Source of the DNA: Agromyces badenianii
Lineage (GTDB): Bacteria > Actinomycetota > Actinomycetes > Actinomycetales > Microbacteriaceae
DNA length: 64,000 bases
Assembly: GCF_003070885.1 (NCBI RefSeq)
Contig: NZ_CP028913.1
Location: 558,001 to 622,000 of the forward strand
Reading direction: 5' to 3'
The first letter of the stretch is position 1. Every line of letters starts with the position of its first letter. A program made the position numbers and the translations under genes. Under the pieces are notes generated by a model. It was given only the letters and a program-made list of their open reading frames with translations, searched no databases and was not told where the DNA came from. This document shows positions 8,172 to 17,738 of the stretch, piece after piece.

Positions 8172-8846
8172 TCAGCCGTCGTCACGAGTGGATGCCTCGC
8201 CCGAGTCGTTCTGCGCCCGGATGATGGCGTAGCCGGCGTCGGCCAGGGCCCGCGTCATGTGCGCCGCGTACCAGGCGGGCCATTCCTCGTCGTAGACGCC
8301 GCCGAGATCGTCGGCCTCGTGCCGGCCGTGCGCGGCGGCGGCCTGCTCGAGCAGCTCGAGCACCACGGCGCCGGTGTCGACCTGCTCGGTGCTCCAGGTG
8401 CGCCCGGGGAGCCGTTCGGTGATCTCCTGCACGAGCCAGGAGTTGCCATCGGGATCGGCGAACGAGAGGAACGAACCGTACGACGCGCGGTCGGGGTCGG
8501 GGCCCGGCGCACGACCGGCGCCACCGGCGAGCGGGAAGCCCACCTCCGCGCCGTGGAACACGCCCGAGACGTCGGCGCCACCGGTCAGCAGCCCGGTGCG
8601 AGCGGCCTCGATGTCGGAGGTGACCAGCATGAGACTGTCGATCGACCCGGGAGCGGCCGCCGAGATGCCGGTGCCGAAGATGATCGAGGTGCCGGAACCG
8701 GGCGGCGTGACCTGGACGACGCGAACGGCGGGGCTGAGCTGGAAGTCGGCATCGAGCCGGAACCCGAGCTTCTCGTAGAAGCCCTTCGCCCGGTCGACGT
8801 CGCCCACCGGAATGATGACGACTTCGAGGTTGAGGGTGATGTCCAT
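8172..8846 (-). CDS. VOC (glyoxalase/bleomycin-resistance) family protein
   Basis: A 224-residue protein. The N-terminal half is one VOC module: LEVVIIPVGDVDRAKGFYEKLGF, then IDSLMLVTSDIEAA and FLSFADPDGNSWLVQEI. The C-terminal 80 residues (EEWPAWYAAHMTRALAD near 190-207) form an additional helical region seen in some actinobacterial members. It may be a dioxygenase- or isomerase-type metal enzyme; the substrate is unknown. It follows the next VOC gene by 57 bp on the same strand. Its Shine-Dalgarno lies in a hairpin (8851-8876). Confidence 0.85.
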   Translation of the reverse strand: MDITLNLEVVIIPVGDVDRAKGFYEKLGFRLDADFQLSPAVRVVQVTPPGSGTSIIFGTGISAAAPGSIDSLMLVTSDIEAARTGLLTGGADVSGVFHGAEVGFPLAGGAGRAPGPDPDRASYGSFLSFADPDGNSWLVQEITERLPGRTWSTEQVDTGAVVLELLEQAAAAHGRHEADDLGGVYDEEWPAWYAAHMTRALADAGYAIIRAQNDSGEASTRDDG

Positions 8847-8850
8847 GATC

Positions 8851-8876
8851 GTTCTCCTTCGACGACGAGGGAGAAC
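8851..8876 (-). promoter_or_regulatory. Leader hairpin covering the ribosome binding site of the VOC gene
   Basis: GTTCTCC-N12-GGAGAAC is a perfect 7-bp inverted repeat. On the transcript the promoter-distal arm contains the AAGGAGA ribosome binding site, five bases before the ATG, so pairing would hide it. It could equally be fortuitous. Confidence 0.4.
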
Positions 8877-8903
8877 CCTGATCGCTGCTGTGCTATTCCG
8901 CCG

Positions 8904-9371
8904 TCACGCGTTCTCGAGCTCGGCGATCACGATCTTCTTCTGGCGCATCATCACCTGGATCTGCTCGGGGCGACGCGTCAGCTCGCCCATGTTGGAGGGG
9001 ATGATCTGCCAGCTGACCCCGAACCGGTCTCTGCACCAGCCGCACTGCTCCGACTCGGGCACAGACGACAGCTTCGACCAGTAGTGGTCGATCTCGGCCT
9101 GGTCTGCGCACGACACGACGAACGAGATCGACTCGTTGAAGGTGAAGAGGGGCCCGCCGTCGAGGCACACGAAGGCGACCCCGTTCAGGGTGAACTGCCC
9201 GTTCAGCACTTTGCCCGACATGCCGGCGAAGTGCTCGTCGAGCGATTCGTCGGGATACTCGTCGATCCTCGTGATGCCGGAGTTCGGAAAGACGTCGACG
9301 TAGAACGCCATCGCTGCGCGTGCCTGGTCGTCGAACCACAGGCACGGCTGGATCGCTGAGAGCTCGGCCAT
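8904..9371 (-). CDS. VOC family protein (PhnB/3-demethylubiquinone methyltransferase-like)
   Basis: A 155-residue protein beginning MAELSAIQPCLWFDDQARAAM with FYVDVFPNSGITRI, the signature of the PhnB-like VOC subgroup. The second half has LDGGPLFTFNESISFVVSC and QCGWCRDRFGVSWQIIPS. The start is set at the ATG of MAEL with GAGG just upstream; the frame continues open on the 5' side but through unconserved sequence. Members of this subgroup are often annotated as 3-demethylubiquinone methyltransferase but have no methyltransferase fold. The function is unknown. Confidence 0.88.
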   Translation of the reverse strand: MAELSAIQPCLWFDDQARAAMAFYVDVFPNSGITRIDEYPDESLDEHFAGMSGKVLNGQFTLNGVAFVCLDGGPLFTFNESISFVVSCADQAEIDHYWSKLSSVPESEQCGWCRDRFGVSWQIIPSNMGELTRRPEQIQVMMRQKKIVIAELENA

Positions 9372-9537
9372 CGTGAACCTCCTCGTTCGGGGTGTCGTTT
9401 CGGCGCCCACGCTACGCCGACGCGCGGCCGGCGGCATCCATGACCTGGACAGGAGGCATCCGTGCCCGCTCGCAGGGGCACCGGTGAACGCGGCAGTAGA
9501 GTCGGACCCGCCCCATACCCCGACCGCGAGGACACCC

Positions 9538-11130
9538 GTGAGCCTGATCCGCCTGAACGACGTGAGCATGGAGTTCGACGGGAGGCCCGTGCTGCGCGAG
9601 GCGTTCCTCAAGCTGCGGCAGGGCGACCGCATCGGCCTCATCGGCAAGAACGGCACGGGCAAGACGACGTTCCTCGAGCTCGTGCTCGGCCGGCGCGAGC
9701 CCTCGGGCGGCACCGTCGACGTGACCCTCGGCACGACGATCGGATACTTCTCCCAGTTCTCGGAGCTCGACGGCGAGCAGAGCGTGCAGCAGACGCTGAG
9801 CGACCACTTCGCCGCGGTGCACGAGACGCAGGCGCGTCTCGACGAGATCGGTGCGCGGCTGGCGGAGCCGATGACGGATGACGCGATGAACCGCCTGCTC
9901 GCCGAGCAGGGCGAGCTGTTCGAGCGCATGGACGCGATCGGCGGCTGGACCTACGAGAACACGATCGACACCGTGCTCACGAGCCTCGGCTTCGACGAGG
10001 AGCGGCGACACCTGCCGGTCGACCGCCTGTCGGGCGGATGGCGCAACCGCGCCGCGCTCGCGCTCATCCTCGTGCAGGCGCCCGACGTGCTGCTGCTCGA
10101 CGAGCCGACGAACTTCCTCGACCTCGACGGGGTGCGCTGGATCGAGGGATGGCTCGGCGGCTTCACCGGCGCGGTGCTCGTGGTCTCGCACGACCGGCAG
10201 TTCCTCGACGGCGTGGTCACCCGCATCGTCGAGATCGAGAACTTCCGGCTGCAGGACTACGAGGGCAACTACTCCGCGTACGTGCATGCCAAGCAGTCGC
10301 GGCTGAAGATGCTCGAGCGCCAGTTCGCCCACGAAGAGGAGCTGCTCGCCTACGAGCAGGCCGCGTCGACCGCCCGCCGTGAGGCCGCGCGCAACCCCTC
10401 GAACGCGGTCGCGCGTCGCCTCGCCGACATCAAGAAGCGTCAGGCGCCGCGCCCGATCGACCAGATCATCACCGCCATCTACGACGGGCTGCGGGTCAGC
10501 AACGACCTGCTGACGGTCACAGGGCTCTCGAAGGGCTTCAACGGCTCGCTGCTCTTCGAAGGGCTCTCGTTCGACCTGCAACGCGGCGACCGGGTCGCGG
10601 TGCTCGGCTCGAACGGCTCGGGCAAGTCGACGCTGCTCGACGTGCTCACCGGTGAGACCGAAGCGGATGCCGGCACGGTGCGCTGGGCGAAGGGCGCCAG
10701 GTACGTCTCGTACAACCGGGTCTACGCCGAGCTCGACCTCGAGGACACCGTCGGGCATGCGGTGAACGCCTACCCCGACTCGCTCGCGTTCACGGCGACG
10801 AAGAAGAGCGTGAACCGGTTCCTCGCGATGCTGCAGTTCTCGGAGGCCGACCTGCAGCAGAAGATCGGCACCCTCTCGGGCGGTCAGCGCGCCCGCGTGG
10901 CGATCGCGCAGTGCCTGCTCTCGGGTGCCGCCGTGATCGTGCTCGACGAGCCGACGAACCACCTCGACATCACCTCGACGCAGGTGATGGAACGCGCCCT
11001 GACGCACTTCCCGGGCGCGGTCATCGTGGTCAGCCACGACCGGTTCTTCGTCGACAAGCTCGCCGACCGGCTGCTCGTGTTCGACGGGTCGCCGCGAGTG
11101 CTCGAGACGGCGGCCACCGGGGCGCTCTGA
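9538..11130 (+). CDS. ABC-F family ATP-binding protein
   Basis: A 530-residue protein with two ATP-binding cassettes and no membrane segment. Cassette 1: Walker A GKNGTGKTTF, signature LSGGWRNRAAL, Walker B VLLLDEPTNFLD. Cassette 2: Walker [13 protein letters not shown], signature LSGGQRARVAIAQ, Walker B VIVLDEPTNHLD. The interdomain linker (around residues 245-330) has the basic helical ABC-F 'arm' region. Such proteins act on the ribosome (translation factors or antibiotic-resistance target protection) rather than in transport. GTG at 9538 is taken as start because MSLIRLNDVSMEFDGRPVL is the usual N-terminus; the frame is open further upstream. Confidence 0.9.
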   Translation: MSLIRLNDVSMEFDGRPVLREAFLKLRQGDRIGLIGKNGTGKTTFLELVLGRREPSGGTVDVTLGTTIGYFSQFSELDGEQSVQQTLSDHFAAVHETQARLDEIGARLAEPMTDDAMNRLLAEQGELFERMDAIGGWTYENTIDTVLTSLGFDEERRHLPVDRLSGGWRNRAALALILVQAPDVLLLDEPTNFLDLDGVRWIEGWLGGFTGAVLVVSHDRQFLDGVVTRIVEIENFRLQDYEGNYSAYVHAKQSRLKMLERQFAHEEELLAYEQAASTARREAARNPSNAVARRLADIKKRQAPRPIDQIITAIYDGLRVSNDLLTVTGLSKGFNGSLLFEGLSFDLQRGDRVAVLGSNGSGKSTLLDVLTGETEADAGTVRWAKGARYVSYNRVYAELDLEDTVGHAVNAYPDSLAFTATKKSVNRFLAMLQFSEADLQQKIGTLSGGQRARVAIAQCLLSGAAVIVLDEPTNHLDITSTQVMERALTHFPGAVIVVSHDRFFVDKLADRLLVFDGSPRVLETAATGAL

Positions 11131-11137
11131 CCAGAAG

Positions 11138-11173
11138 GCCCTCGGCACGACCCCCCTCACGGCGGCCGAGGGC
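11138..11173. terminator. Putative bidirectional terminator
   Basis: A perfect 9-bp inverted repeat, GCCCTCGGC-N18-GCCGAGGGC, starts 7 bases after the ABC-F stop and lies between convergent genes. The loop is long and there is no U tract, so termination is only likely. Confidence 0.55.
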
Positions 11174-11187
11174 ACGATGCGCCGCGC

Positions 11188-12795
11188 TCAGGGTGCGTTC
11201 GCGCGCAACTGGAGCCATGCCGCGAGTCGCTCGTCGGCGAGTTCCAGCTTGATGCCGTGCGTCTCGCTCGCGCGGCGCAAGCGGTGCCGCACGGTGTTCT
11301 GGTGCACGTCGAGCCGCTCGGCGGTCTGCGCCACGTTGCCGAAGCACTCGAGCCACACCAGCAGCGTCTCCACGATCGGCCGGGTGCCCTCGGCCTCCGA
11401 CAGCGCGTCGAGTGCCGGGTCCCGCAGCTCGGCGGCGGCGGCGAACAGCTCGGCGACTCGCTCGACGACGAGGCTGGGGCGCACATTGGCGGCCGTGACG
11501 ATGCGCGGCATCGAGGAGCCGGCACCGCGCGCTGCCGCACCGAGCAGCCGGTCGGCGAGCTCGCGGGCACCGGCGACGTCGCCCGAGCGATGGGTGGGCC
11601 CGGCGACCGCGACCCTCGTGCCTTCGCCGACGAGTCGATCGATGAGCGGCAGCAGCGGACGCGCGACCGTGACGGCCTCGTCGACGTCGCCCGCGGCGAA
11701 CAGCGTATAGACCCGCCCGCGGTGGGCGACGGCGACCGCATCGGGCCGATGCAGCACGAGGTGCCTGATGACGGTGGAGCGGAGCTGGGCGATCGCGGTC
11801 GGCCCCGCACCCGGCACGTCGAAGCCGAGCAGCACCGCGCCGCGCTCCTCGGGAATGCCGAGCTCGGCGAACTCGGTGCCCGTCAGGTCGATCCCGGTGA
11901 GCAAGGTGCGCAAGCGGTCTTCGCGCGGACGCTGATTGGTCGAGTGCGCCCGGAGATCGTCGAGCAGGTGGGCGCCGGCGAGGGCGCTCGCACGACGCAT
12001 CCGCTCATCCTGTTCCGGCGTCACCGGCCCCTCGCCTGCGGCGTCGATCGCCCAGATGCTGCCGAGCGGCAGCGCACCGGCCTTGATCGCGACGGCGACC
12101 CTCGGCTCCTCCTCGCCGAGTCGCGGGTACTTGATCGCCCCCTCCGAACGGAGCACGGTGCGGTACTGGTCGTCGTTGTACGGCGAGGCCGGCACCTGCC
12201 GCGCGAGGATGCCGTGCGTGCGCAGCGCGTCGATCAGCTGGCCGGGCACCGAGGAGTAAGCGAGGATGTTGCGGCTGAGGTCTTCGATCGCGACCGAGCC
12301 GCCGAAGAACTCGGCGAGCTCGTTCGCGAGCGCGAAGAGCGGCTCTGCGCCGCGATCCTGCGGGCCTGCCAGCGGAGCCTCCGCCTCGCCCAGGAGGTGC
12401 GTGAGCTGAGCGTCGAGGAGGCGCCAGCTGATGCGGTCGGCGACGCGCAGCAGCGGCAGCCCGCTCGACTCGGCGATCGCCGCGAGCGCGGGAATCCGGT
12501 CGGAGCTGCACTTGACCGCGAGTCCCGCGGCGCCGCGCTCGGCGGCTCCGGCCGCGACGGCGGCGAGCCGGGCGGTGCTGAGCGAGGCGGTCGACGGCGC
12601 GAGCAGCAGCGTGCCCGGGGCATCCGGAACCTCGTCGGCGATGTCGAGGAACTCGGTGCCCGTGACGGCGACCCGTGTGCCCGGCGCACCGATCGAGGCG
12701 ATCGTGCGGGGTCCGAGCTGCTCGATGAGCTCGCCGAGTGTCACGGGCGGCGCTGCAGAGCGAAGCGGCGGAGTTGGAGAGATCACTTCATCCAT
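11188..12795 (-). CDS. PucR family transcriptional regulator
   Basis: A 535-residue protein. The N-terminal purine-catabolism regulator-like domain (about 20-150) is followed by a GAF/GGDEF-like middle region (about 165-400). The C-terminal PucR helix-turn-helix contains LLVWLECFGNVAQTAERL and DVHQNTVRHRLRRA. It is divergent from the decarboxylase-transporter operon, with only 98 bp between the starts, and is its probable regulator. PucR proteins usually activate catabolic genes in response to a substrate. The inducer here would be the amino acid handled by that operon (inference). Confidence 0.88.
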   Translation of the reverse strand: MDEVISPTPPLRSAAPPVTLGELIEQLGPRTIASIGAPGTRVAVTGTEFLDIADEVPDAPGTLLLAPSTASLSTARLAAVAAGAAERGAAGLAVKCSSDRIPALAAIAESSGLPLLRVADRISWRLLDAQLTHLLGEAEAPLAGPQDRGAEPLFALANELAEFFGGSVAIEDLSRNILAYSSVPGQLIDALRTHGILARQVPASPYNDDQYRTVLRSEGAIKYPRLGEEEPRVAVAIKAGALPLGSIWAIDAAGEGPVTPEQDERMRRASALAGAHLLDDLRAHSTNQRPREDRLRTLLTGIDLTGTEFAELGIPEERGAVLLGFDVPGAGPTAIAQLRSTVIRHLVLHRPDAVAVAHRGRVYTLFAAGDVDEAVTVARPLLPLIDRLVGEGTRVAVAGPTHRSGDVAGARELADRLLGAAARGAGSSMPRIVTAANVRPSLVVERVAELFAAAAELRDPALDALSEAEGTRPIVETLLVWLECFGNVAQTAERLDVHQNTVRHRLRRASETHGIKLELADERLAAWLQLRANAP

Positions 12796-12893
12796 GACCC
12801 AAAGCTATCTGAAATCTCTCACCAAACGAGCGTGGGATCTTTCTAGGCTGTCCTCCGACGACGGCGATGACGCTGTCGCGCAGAGGAGGAACG

Positions 12894-14204
12894 ATGACTG
12901 CGACTCGGCCCGCGCCTGACGGCACCCGCCTCGGCGAACTCTGGCGGATCCTGCCGGAGGAGGCGTCGGCGAGCGACGACGGCGTGCTCGAGATCGGCGG
13001 CGTCGCCGTCACCGAGCTGGCCGAACGGTTCGGCACTCCGCTGCACGTCTACGACGAGGCCGGGCTCCGTCGCCAGATCCGCCGGTTCGTCGACGGGCTG
13101 CACGAGCGCTGGCCGAACTCCGACGTGCTCTTCGCGTCGAAGTCGCTGCCTGCGGTCGGCATGTACCGTCTCGCGCAAGAGGAGGGACTCGCGGTCGACA
13201 TCGCGGGCGGGGGAGAGCTGCAGCTCGCCCTCGCAGCCGGCGTCGACCCGGAGCGGCTCTACTTCCACGGCAACGCCAAGACCGACGCAGAGCTGCAGAT
13301 GGCGCTCGACGCCCGGGTCGGCACGATCATCGTCGACAACGACGACGAACTCGACCGCCTCGAACGGCTGCTCGAGCGCCCGCAGAGACTGCTGCTGCGG
13401 GTCATCCCCGGCGTCGAGGCGAAGACGCACGCCTCGCAGGCGACCGGGGGCCTGAATTCGAAGTTCGGCCTGCCGATCGACCAGGCCGAGCGGGCGATCG
13501 CGCGAATGCGGGCGCACCGGTTGATGGAGTTCGAGGGCGTGCACCTGCACATCGGCTCCCAGATCCTCGACACCGAACAGTTCGCCGAGGCTGTGGCGAA
13601 GATCTCGACCGTCGGCAGCTTCGGCACCTACGACGTCGGCGGCGGGCTCGGCGTCAGCTACACCTATGCAGAGCAGGCCCCGAGCGTCGAGTCCTACCTC
13701 GACGCCATCGTCGCGGCCGCGACCGCGCATCTGCCGGCGGGCGCCCGGCTCCTGATCGAGCCGGGCCGATCGATCGTCGCGCGCGCCGGCGTGACGCTCT
13801 ACCGGGTCACGACGGTCAAGCGCACGGGTCGCACGTTCGTCGCGGTCGACGGCGGGCTGGCCGACCAGATGGACATCGCCCTCACCCAGCAGCGCTACGA
13901 GGCGATCATCGCCGACCGGCTGCTCGAACCGTGGACCGAGACGGCGCAGCTCGTCGGGCGCCAGTGCGAGTCGGGAGACCTGCTCGTCGACGGCGCCCCG
14001 ATGCCGCCGGCTCGCGTCGGCGACCTGGTCGTGATGCTGGCGACGGGCGCCTACGCCTACACGATGTCGAACAACTACAACGGGGCGCTGAAGCCCGCCA
14101 TCGTCTTCGTCGCCGACGGCGAGGCCCGTCTCGTCACCCGCCGCGAGACCTATCTCGACCTGCTCGCCACGCATGCGCCGGCGACGGCCGACGTCTTCGT
14201 CTGA
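12894..14204 (+). CDS. Fold-type III PLP decarboxylase (diaminopimelate/ornithine decarboxylase family)
   Basis: A 436-residue protein with all landmarks of the LysA family: the PLP lysine in LFASKSLPAVGMYRL, FHGNAKTDAELQMAL, VEGVHLHIGSQ-type motif (FEGVHLHIGSQILD), TYDVGGGLGVSY, LLIEPGRSIVARAG, the active-site CESGD and AYAYTMSNNYN near the C-terminus. The start is the ATG at 12894, eight bases after a perfect GAGGAGG site. It heads an operon with an amino-acid ABC transporter and faces a PucR regulator, so it probably degrades an imported amino acid rather than making lysine. Substrates to consider are diaminopimelate, ornithine, lysine and D-amino acids. Confidence 0.85.
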   Translation: MTATRPAPDGTRLGELWRILPEEASASDDGVLEIGGVAVTELAERFGTPLHVYDEAGLRRQIRRFVDGLHERWPNSDVLFASKSLPAVGMYRLAQEEGLAVDIAGGGELQLALAAGVDPERLYFHGNAKTDAELQMALDARVGTIIVDNDDELDRLERLLERPQRLLLRVIPGVEAKTHASQATGGLNSKFGLPIDQAERAIARMRAHRLMEFEGVHLHIGSQILDTEQFAEAVAKISTVGSFGTYDVGGGLGVSYTYAEQAPSVESYLDAIVAAATAHLPAGARLLIEPGRSIVARAGVTLYRVTTVKRTGRTFVAVDGGLADQMDIALTQQRYEAIIADRLLEPWTETAQLVGRQCESGDLLVDGAPMPPARVGDLVVMLATGAYAYTMSNNYNGALKPAIVFVADGEARLVTRRETYLDLLATHAPATADVFV

Positions 14205-14243
14205 CCTCGATTCCCCCACCACCCCACGACAAGGAAGTCACCC

Positions 14244-15182
14244 ATGATCGCACGCACCACCACCCTGTTCAGCGCGACGGCGATCGCCGCCGCACTCGTT
14301 CTCACCGGATGCTCCGGCGCCGGCGGCTCGGGCGACGACGCCGCCGCGGCATCCGGCCCGAACCTGCCGACCGGCGACGAGATCTCGACCACCGCCGACC
14401 CGGCGCTCACCGCGCTGCTGCCCCAGGAGATCATCGACAAGGGGAGCATCGACATCGCCGTCGACATCCCCTTCCCGCCGATGGCGATGTACGACGACGC
14501 GAACCGCGAGATCGGGTTCGACCCCGAACTCGCACGCCTGCTCGGCCAGAAGCTCGACATCGACGTCTCGCTCAACAAGCAGGCCTTCGACTCGGTGATC
14601 CCCTCGCTGCAGGCGGGCAACAACGACATCATCATGAGCGGCATGAACGATACGCCGGAGCGCCAGGAGACCCTGACCTTCGTCGACTACACCCACGGCG
14701 GGTTCGCCATCCTCGTGCCGGCGGGCAACCCGAACGGCGTCACGACCCAGACCGACCTCTGCGGCAAGACCGTCTCGGTGCAGAAGGCCACCGTGCAGGG
14801 CGAGCTGCTGCGCGCGATGGACTGCGGCTCGACCCCCGTGACCGTGACCGAGCTGCCGTCGGACCTCGACGCGCAGACGGCGCTGCGGGCGGGCAAGAGC
14901 GACGCCTACGTCGCCGACGCGGTCGTCGCCGAGTACGTCGCGGCGACCACCGACGACGGCAAGGCCTTCGACGTGGTGCGCGACCCCGAGAACCCCGCCG
15001 GCTTCGACCCGGTGTACAGCGGCATCGGCATCCTCAAGGCCGACACCGAACTCATCGACGCGATCCAGCAGGCGCTGCAGGCGCTCATCGACGAGGGCGC
15101 CTACCAGGAGGTGCTCGAGCGCAACAACATCAGCGCCTACGCGGTCGAGTCGGCCGAGGTGAATCAGGGGGCCGGGCAATGA
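14244..15182 (+). CDS. Amino-acid ABC transporter substrate-binding lipoprotein (family 3)
   Basis: A 312-residue protein. A lipoprotein signal with lipobox LTGC (Cys at residue 23) is followed by an acidic Ser/Gly linker. The family-3 solute-binding fold is recognisable from [53 protein letters not shown] and [19 protein letters not shown]. It binds a polar amino acid outside the membrane. It starts 39 bp after the decarboxylase stop with an AAGGAAG site and overlaps the permease start by four bases. Confidence 0.92.
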   Translation: MIARTTTLFSATAIAAALVLTGCSGAGGSGDDAAAASGPNLPTGDEISTTADPALTALLPQEIIDKGSIDIAVDIPFPPMAMYDDANREIGFDPELARLLGQKLDIDVSLNKQAFDSVIPSLQAGNNDIIMSGMNDTPERQETLTFVDYTHGGFAILVPAGNPNGVTTQTDLCGKTVSVQKATVQGELLRAMDCGSTPVTVTELPSDLDAQTALRAGKSDAYVADAVVAEYVAATTDDGKAFDVVRDPENPAGFDPVYSGIGILKADTELIDAIQQALQALIDEGAYQEVLERNNISAYAVESAEVNQGAGQ

Positions 15183-16152
15183 TGACGGCGGCGACCGCGA
15201 GCCCCTCACTCGCACCGGATGCCACCGACGACGACGTCGTGGCGATCCCGCTGCGCCGACCGTGGCGCTGGATCAGCGCGGCCGTGGTGCTGCTGCTCGT
15301 CGCCGGCTTCGCCTACTCGGTGCTGACGAATCCGAACATCGACTTCGCGGCGATCGGCGAGTTCCTCTTCGACCCGCGAATCCTCGAGGGCGTCTGGCTG
15401 ACCCTCCTCATCACCGCCATCTCGATGGTCGTCTCGACGGTGCTGGCGATCGTGGTCGCGGCGATGCGGCTGTCGTCGAACCCCGTGCTCTCGACGGTGG
15501 CGTGGTTCTACGTCTGGGCGTTCCGGGGCACGCCGCTGCTCGTGCAGATCGTGCTCTGGGGCTACCTCGGCCTCCTCTACGCGAAGCTCACCGTGGGAGT
15601 CCCGTTCACCGACGTGGTCTTCTGGCAGGTCGACACGAACCAGCTCATCAGCGCGTTCGTCGCGGGCCTGCTCGCCCTCACCCTGAACCAGGCGGCGTAC
15701 TCGTCGGAGATCGTTCGCGCCGGCATGCTCTCGGTCGACGAGGGCCAGCACGAGGCCGCCTACTCGCTCGGCATGTCGCCGTTGTACACGTTCCGCCGGG
15801 TGCTGCTGCCGCAGGCGATGCGCGTGATCATCCCGCCGATGGGCAACGAGACGATCTCGATGCTGAAGAACACCTCGCTGCTCTCGGTGATCGCCGTGCT
15901 CGAGATCTACACGCAGGCGAGCATGATCTCGTCGCAGAACCTCAAGCAGGTCGAGCTGCTCATCGTCGCGAGCCTCTGGTACCTGCTCATGACGAGCGTG
16001 CTCTCGATTCCGCAGTACTACCTCGAACGCCGGTACGGTCGCGGCACCTCCCGCAACCTGCCGCCCACCCCATTGCAGCGGATGCGTCGGGCATTCGCGA
16101 AACGGCAGGCCGGCCCAGCGCCGGCACCCGAGACCAAGGCGGTCAGCGTCGC

Positions 16153-16156
<4 letters not shown>
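15179..16156 (+). CDS. Amino-acid ABC transporter permease (HisM/GlnP type)
   Basis: A 325-residue membrane protein. A cytoplasmic N-terminus of about 30 residues precedes five or six transmembrane helices. The ABC permease EAA loop is [21 protein letters not shown] followed by [20 protein letters not shown], characteristic of polar amino-acid permeases. Two adjacent ATG codons exist at 15179 and 15182; the first overlaps the SBP stop. It overlaps the ATPase start by four bases. Transport is energised by the next gene product. Confidence 0.92.
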
Positions 16157-16956
<800 letters not shown>

Positions 16957-17001
16957 TCGCGGCGGCGGGTCGACGGCGCCGCGGCCTCGGGCTGAGGCGT
17001 C

Positions 17002-17658
17002 TCAGTGCGACGCGGGCTCCGGCAGGGCGAAGCGTTCGAGGAACGCCTCGGCCCGCCCGCGGTCGCCCGTGATCGCGAGCTCGCCCGCGGCGATCGCGTC
17101 GTCGAGCGTGCGCCGCTTGAAGATCACGGCTCGAAGCACCGACTCGGATGCCTCGAGGACGAGCGCCGGGTCGGCGCCCGAGGCGCGATCGATGTCGATC
17201 GCGCCGCCGCCGATCTCGACATCGAAGGCGTCGCGCACGAGCCTCAGGCGCACCCGCCCGCGGAACCCGCCCTTCGCCGCGGGCACGAAGAGCGCCTCGA
17301 GCGCGAGCGCGAAGGCGTCGTTGCTCATCTCCGCTCCGGGCGGCACCGGGGTGAGCGCTCCCCAGTGCGACATCGCCACGAGCACGGGTTCGAGCGCTCG
17401 ACCGAGTGCGGTCAGCTCATAGGCCTGGGTACTGGCGGGCGGGCCGAGCACGGTGCGCTGCACCACTCCGGCGGCCTCGAGCTCGCGCAGGCGCTGGCTC
17501 AGCACGTTCTGGCTGATGCCGCGCAGTCCGGCCCGAAGATCGGTGAATCGCTTCGGCCCGAAGACGAGTTCGCGCACGACGAGCAGCGCCCAGCGCTCGC
17601 CGATGACATCGAGCGATCGGGCGATGCCGCACGCATCCTCATATTTTCTCGTCGTCAT
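17002..17658 (-). CDS. HxlR-family regulator with C-terminal SCP2-like domain
   Basis: A 218-residue protein. Residues 1-100 are the HxlR winged helix: CGIARSLDVIGERWALLVVRE, LRGISQNVLSQRLRELEAAG. Residues 120-215 form a sterol-carrier-protein-like module ending FKRRTLDDAIAAGELAITGD, a known combination in actinobacterial HxlR proteins. The ATG before TTRKYEDACG is preferred over a start 13 codons upstream because the family begins there and the extension would enter the promoter region. It is divergent from the hydrolase gene, its probable target. Confidence 0.88.
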   Translation of the reverse strand: MTTRKYEDACGIARSLDVIGERWALLVVRELVFGPKRFTDLRAGLRGISQNVLSQRLRELEAAGVVQRTVLGPPASTQAYELTALGRALEPVLVAMSHWGALTPVPPGAEMSNDAFALALEALFVPAAKGGFRGRVRLRLVRDAFDVEIGGGAIDIDRASGADPALVLEASESVLRAVIFKRRTLDDAIAAGELAITGDRGRAEAFLERFALPEPASH

Positions 17659-17683
17659 GGGAATAGAGTACGCCGTTCGCACG

Positions 17684-17714
17684 GTTGTCTCCTGCATCAG
17701 GACAATTCAGTCCT
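17684..17714. promoter_or_regulatory. Candidate operator between HxlR and hydrolase genes
   Basis: AGGAC-AATTCA-GTCCT (17699-17714) is a perfect inverted repeat. An overlapping one, TTGTC-N11-GACAA, lies just upstream in the same stretch. Both sit in the 80-bp divergent region, close to the HxlR start, where an autoregulatory HxlR site would be expected. Binding is inferred only from position. Confidence 0.45.
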
Positions 17715-17738
17715 AACGTAGGAGTCAGGAAGACCACC

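Noticed and set aside
8904..9371. 3-demethylubiquinone methyltransferase activity
   Set aside because: The common family name is misleading; the sequence has a VOC fold pattern and no SAM-binding motif.
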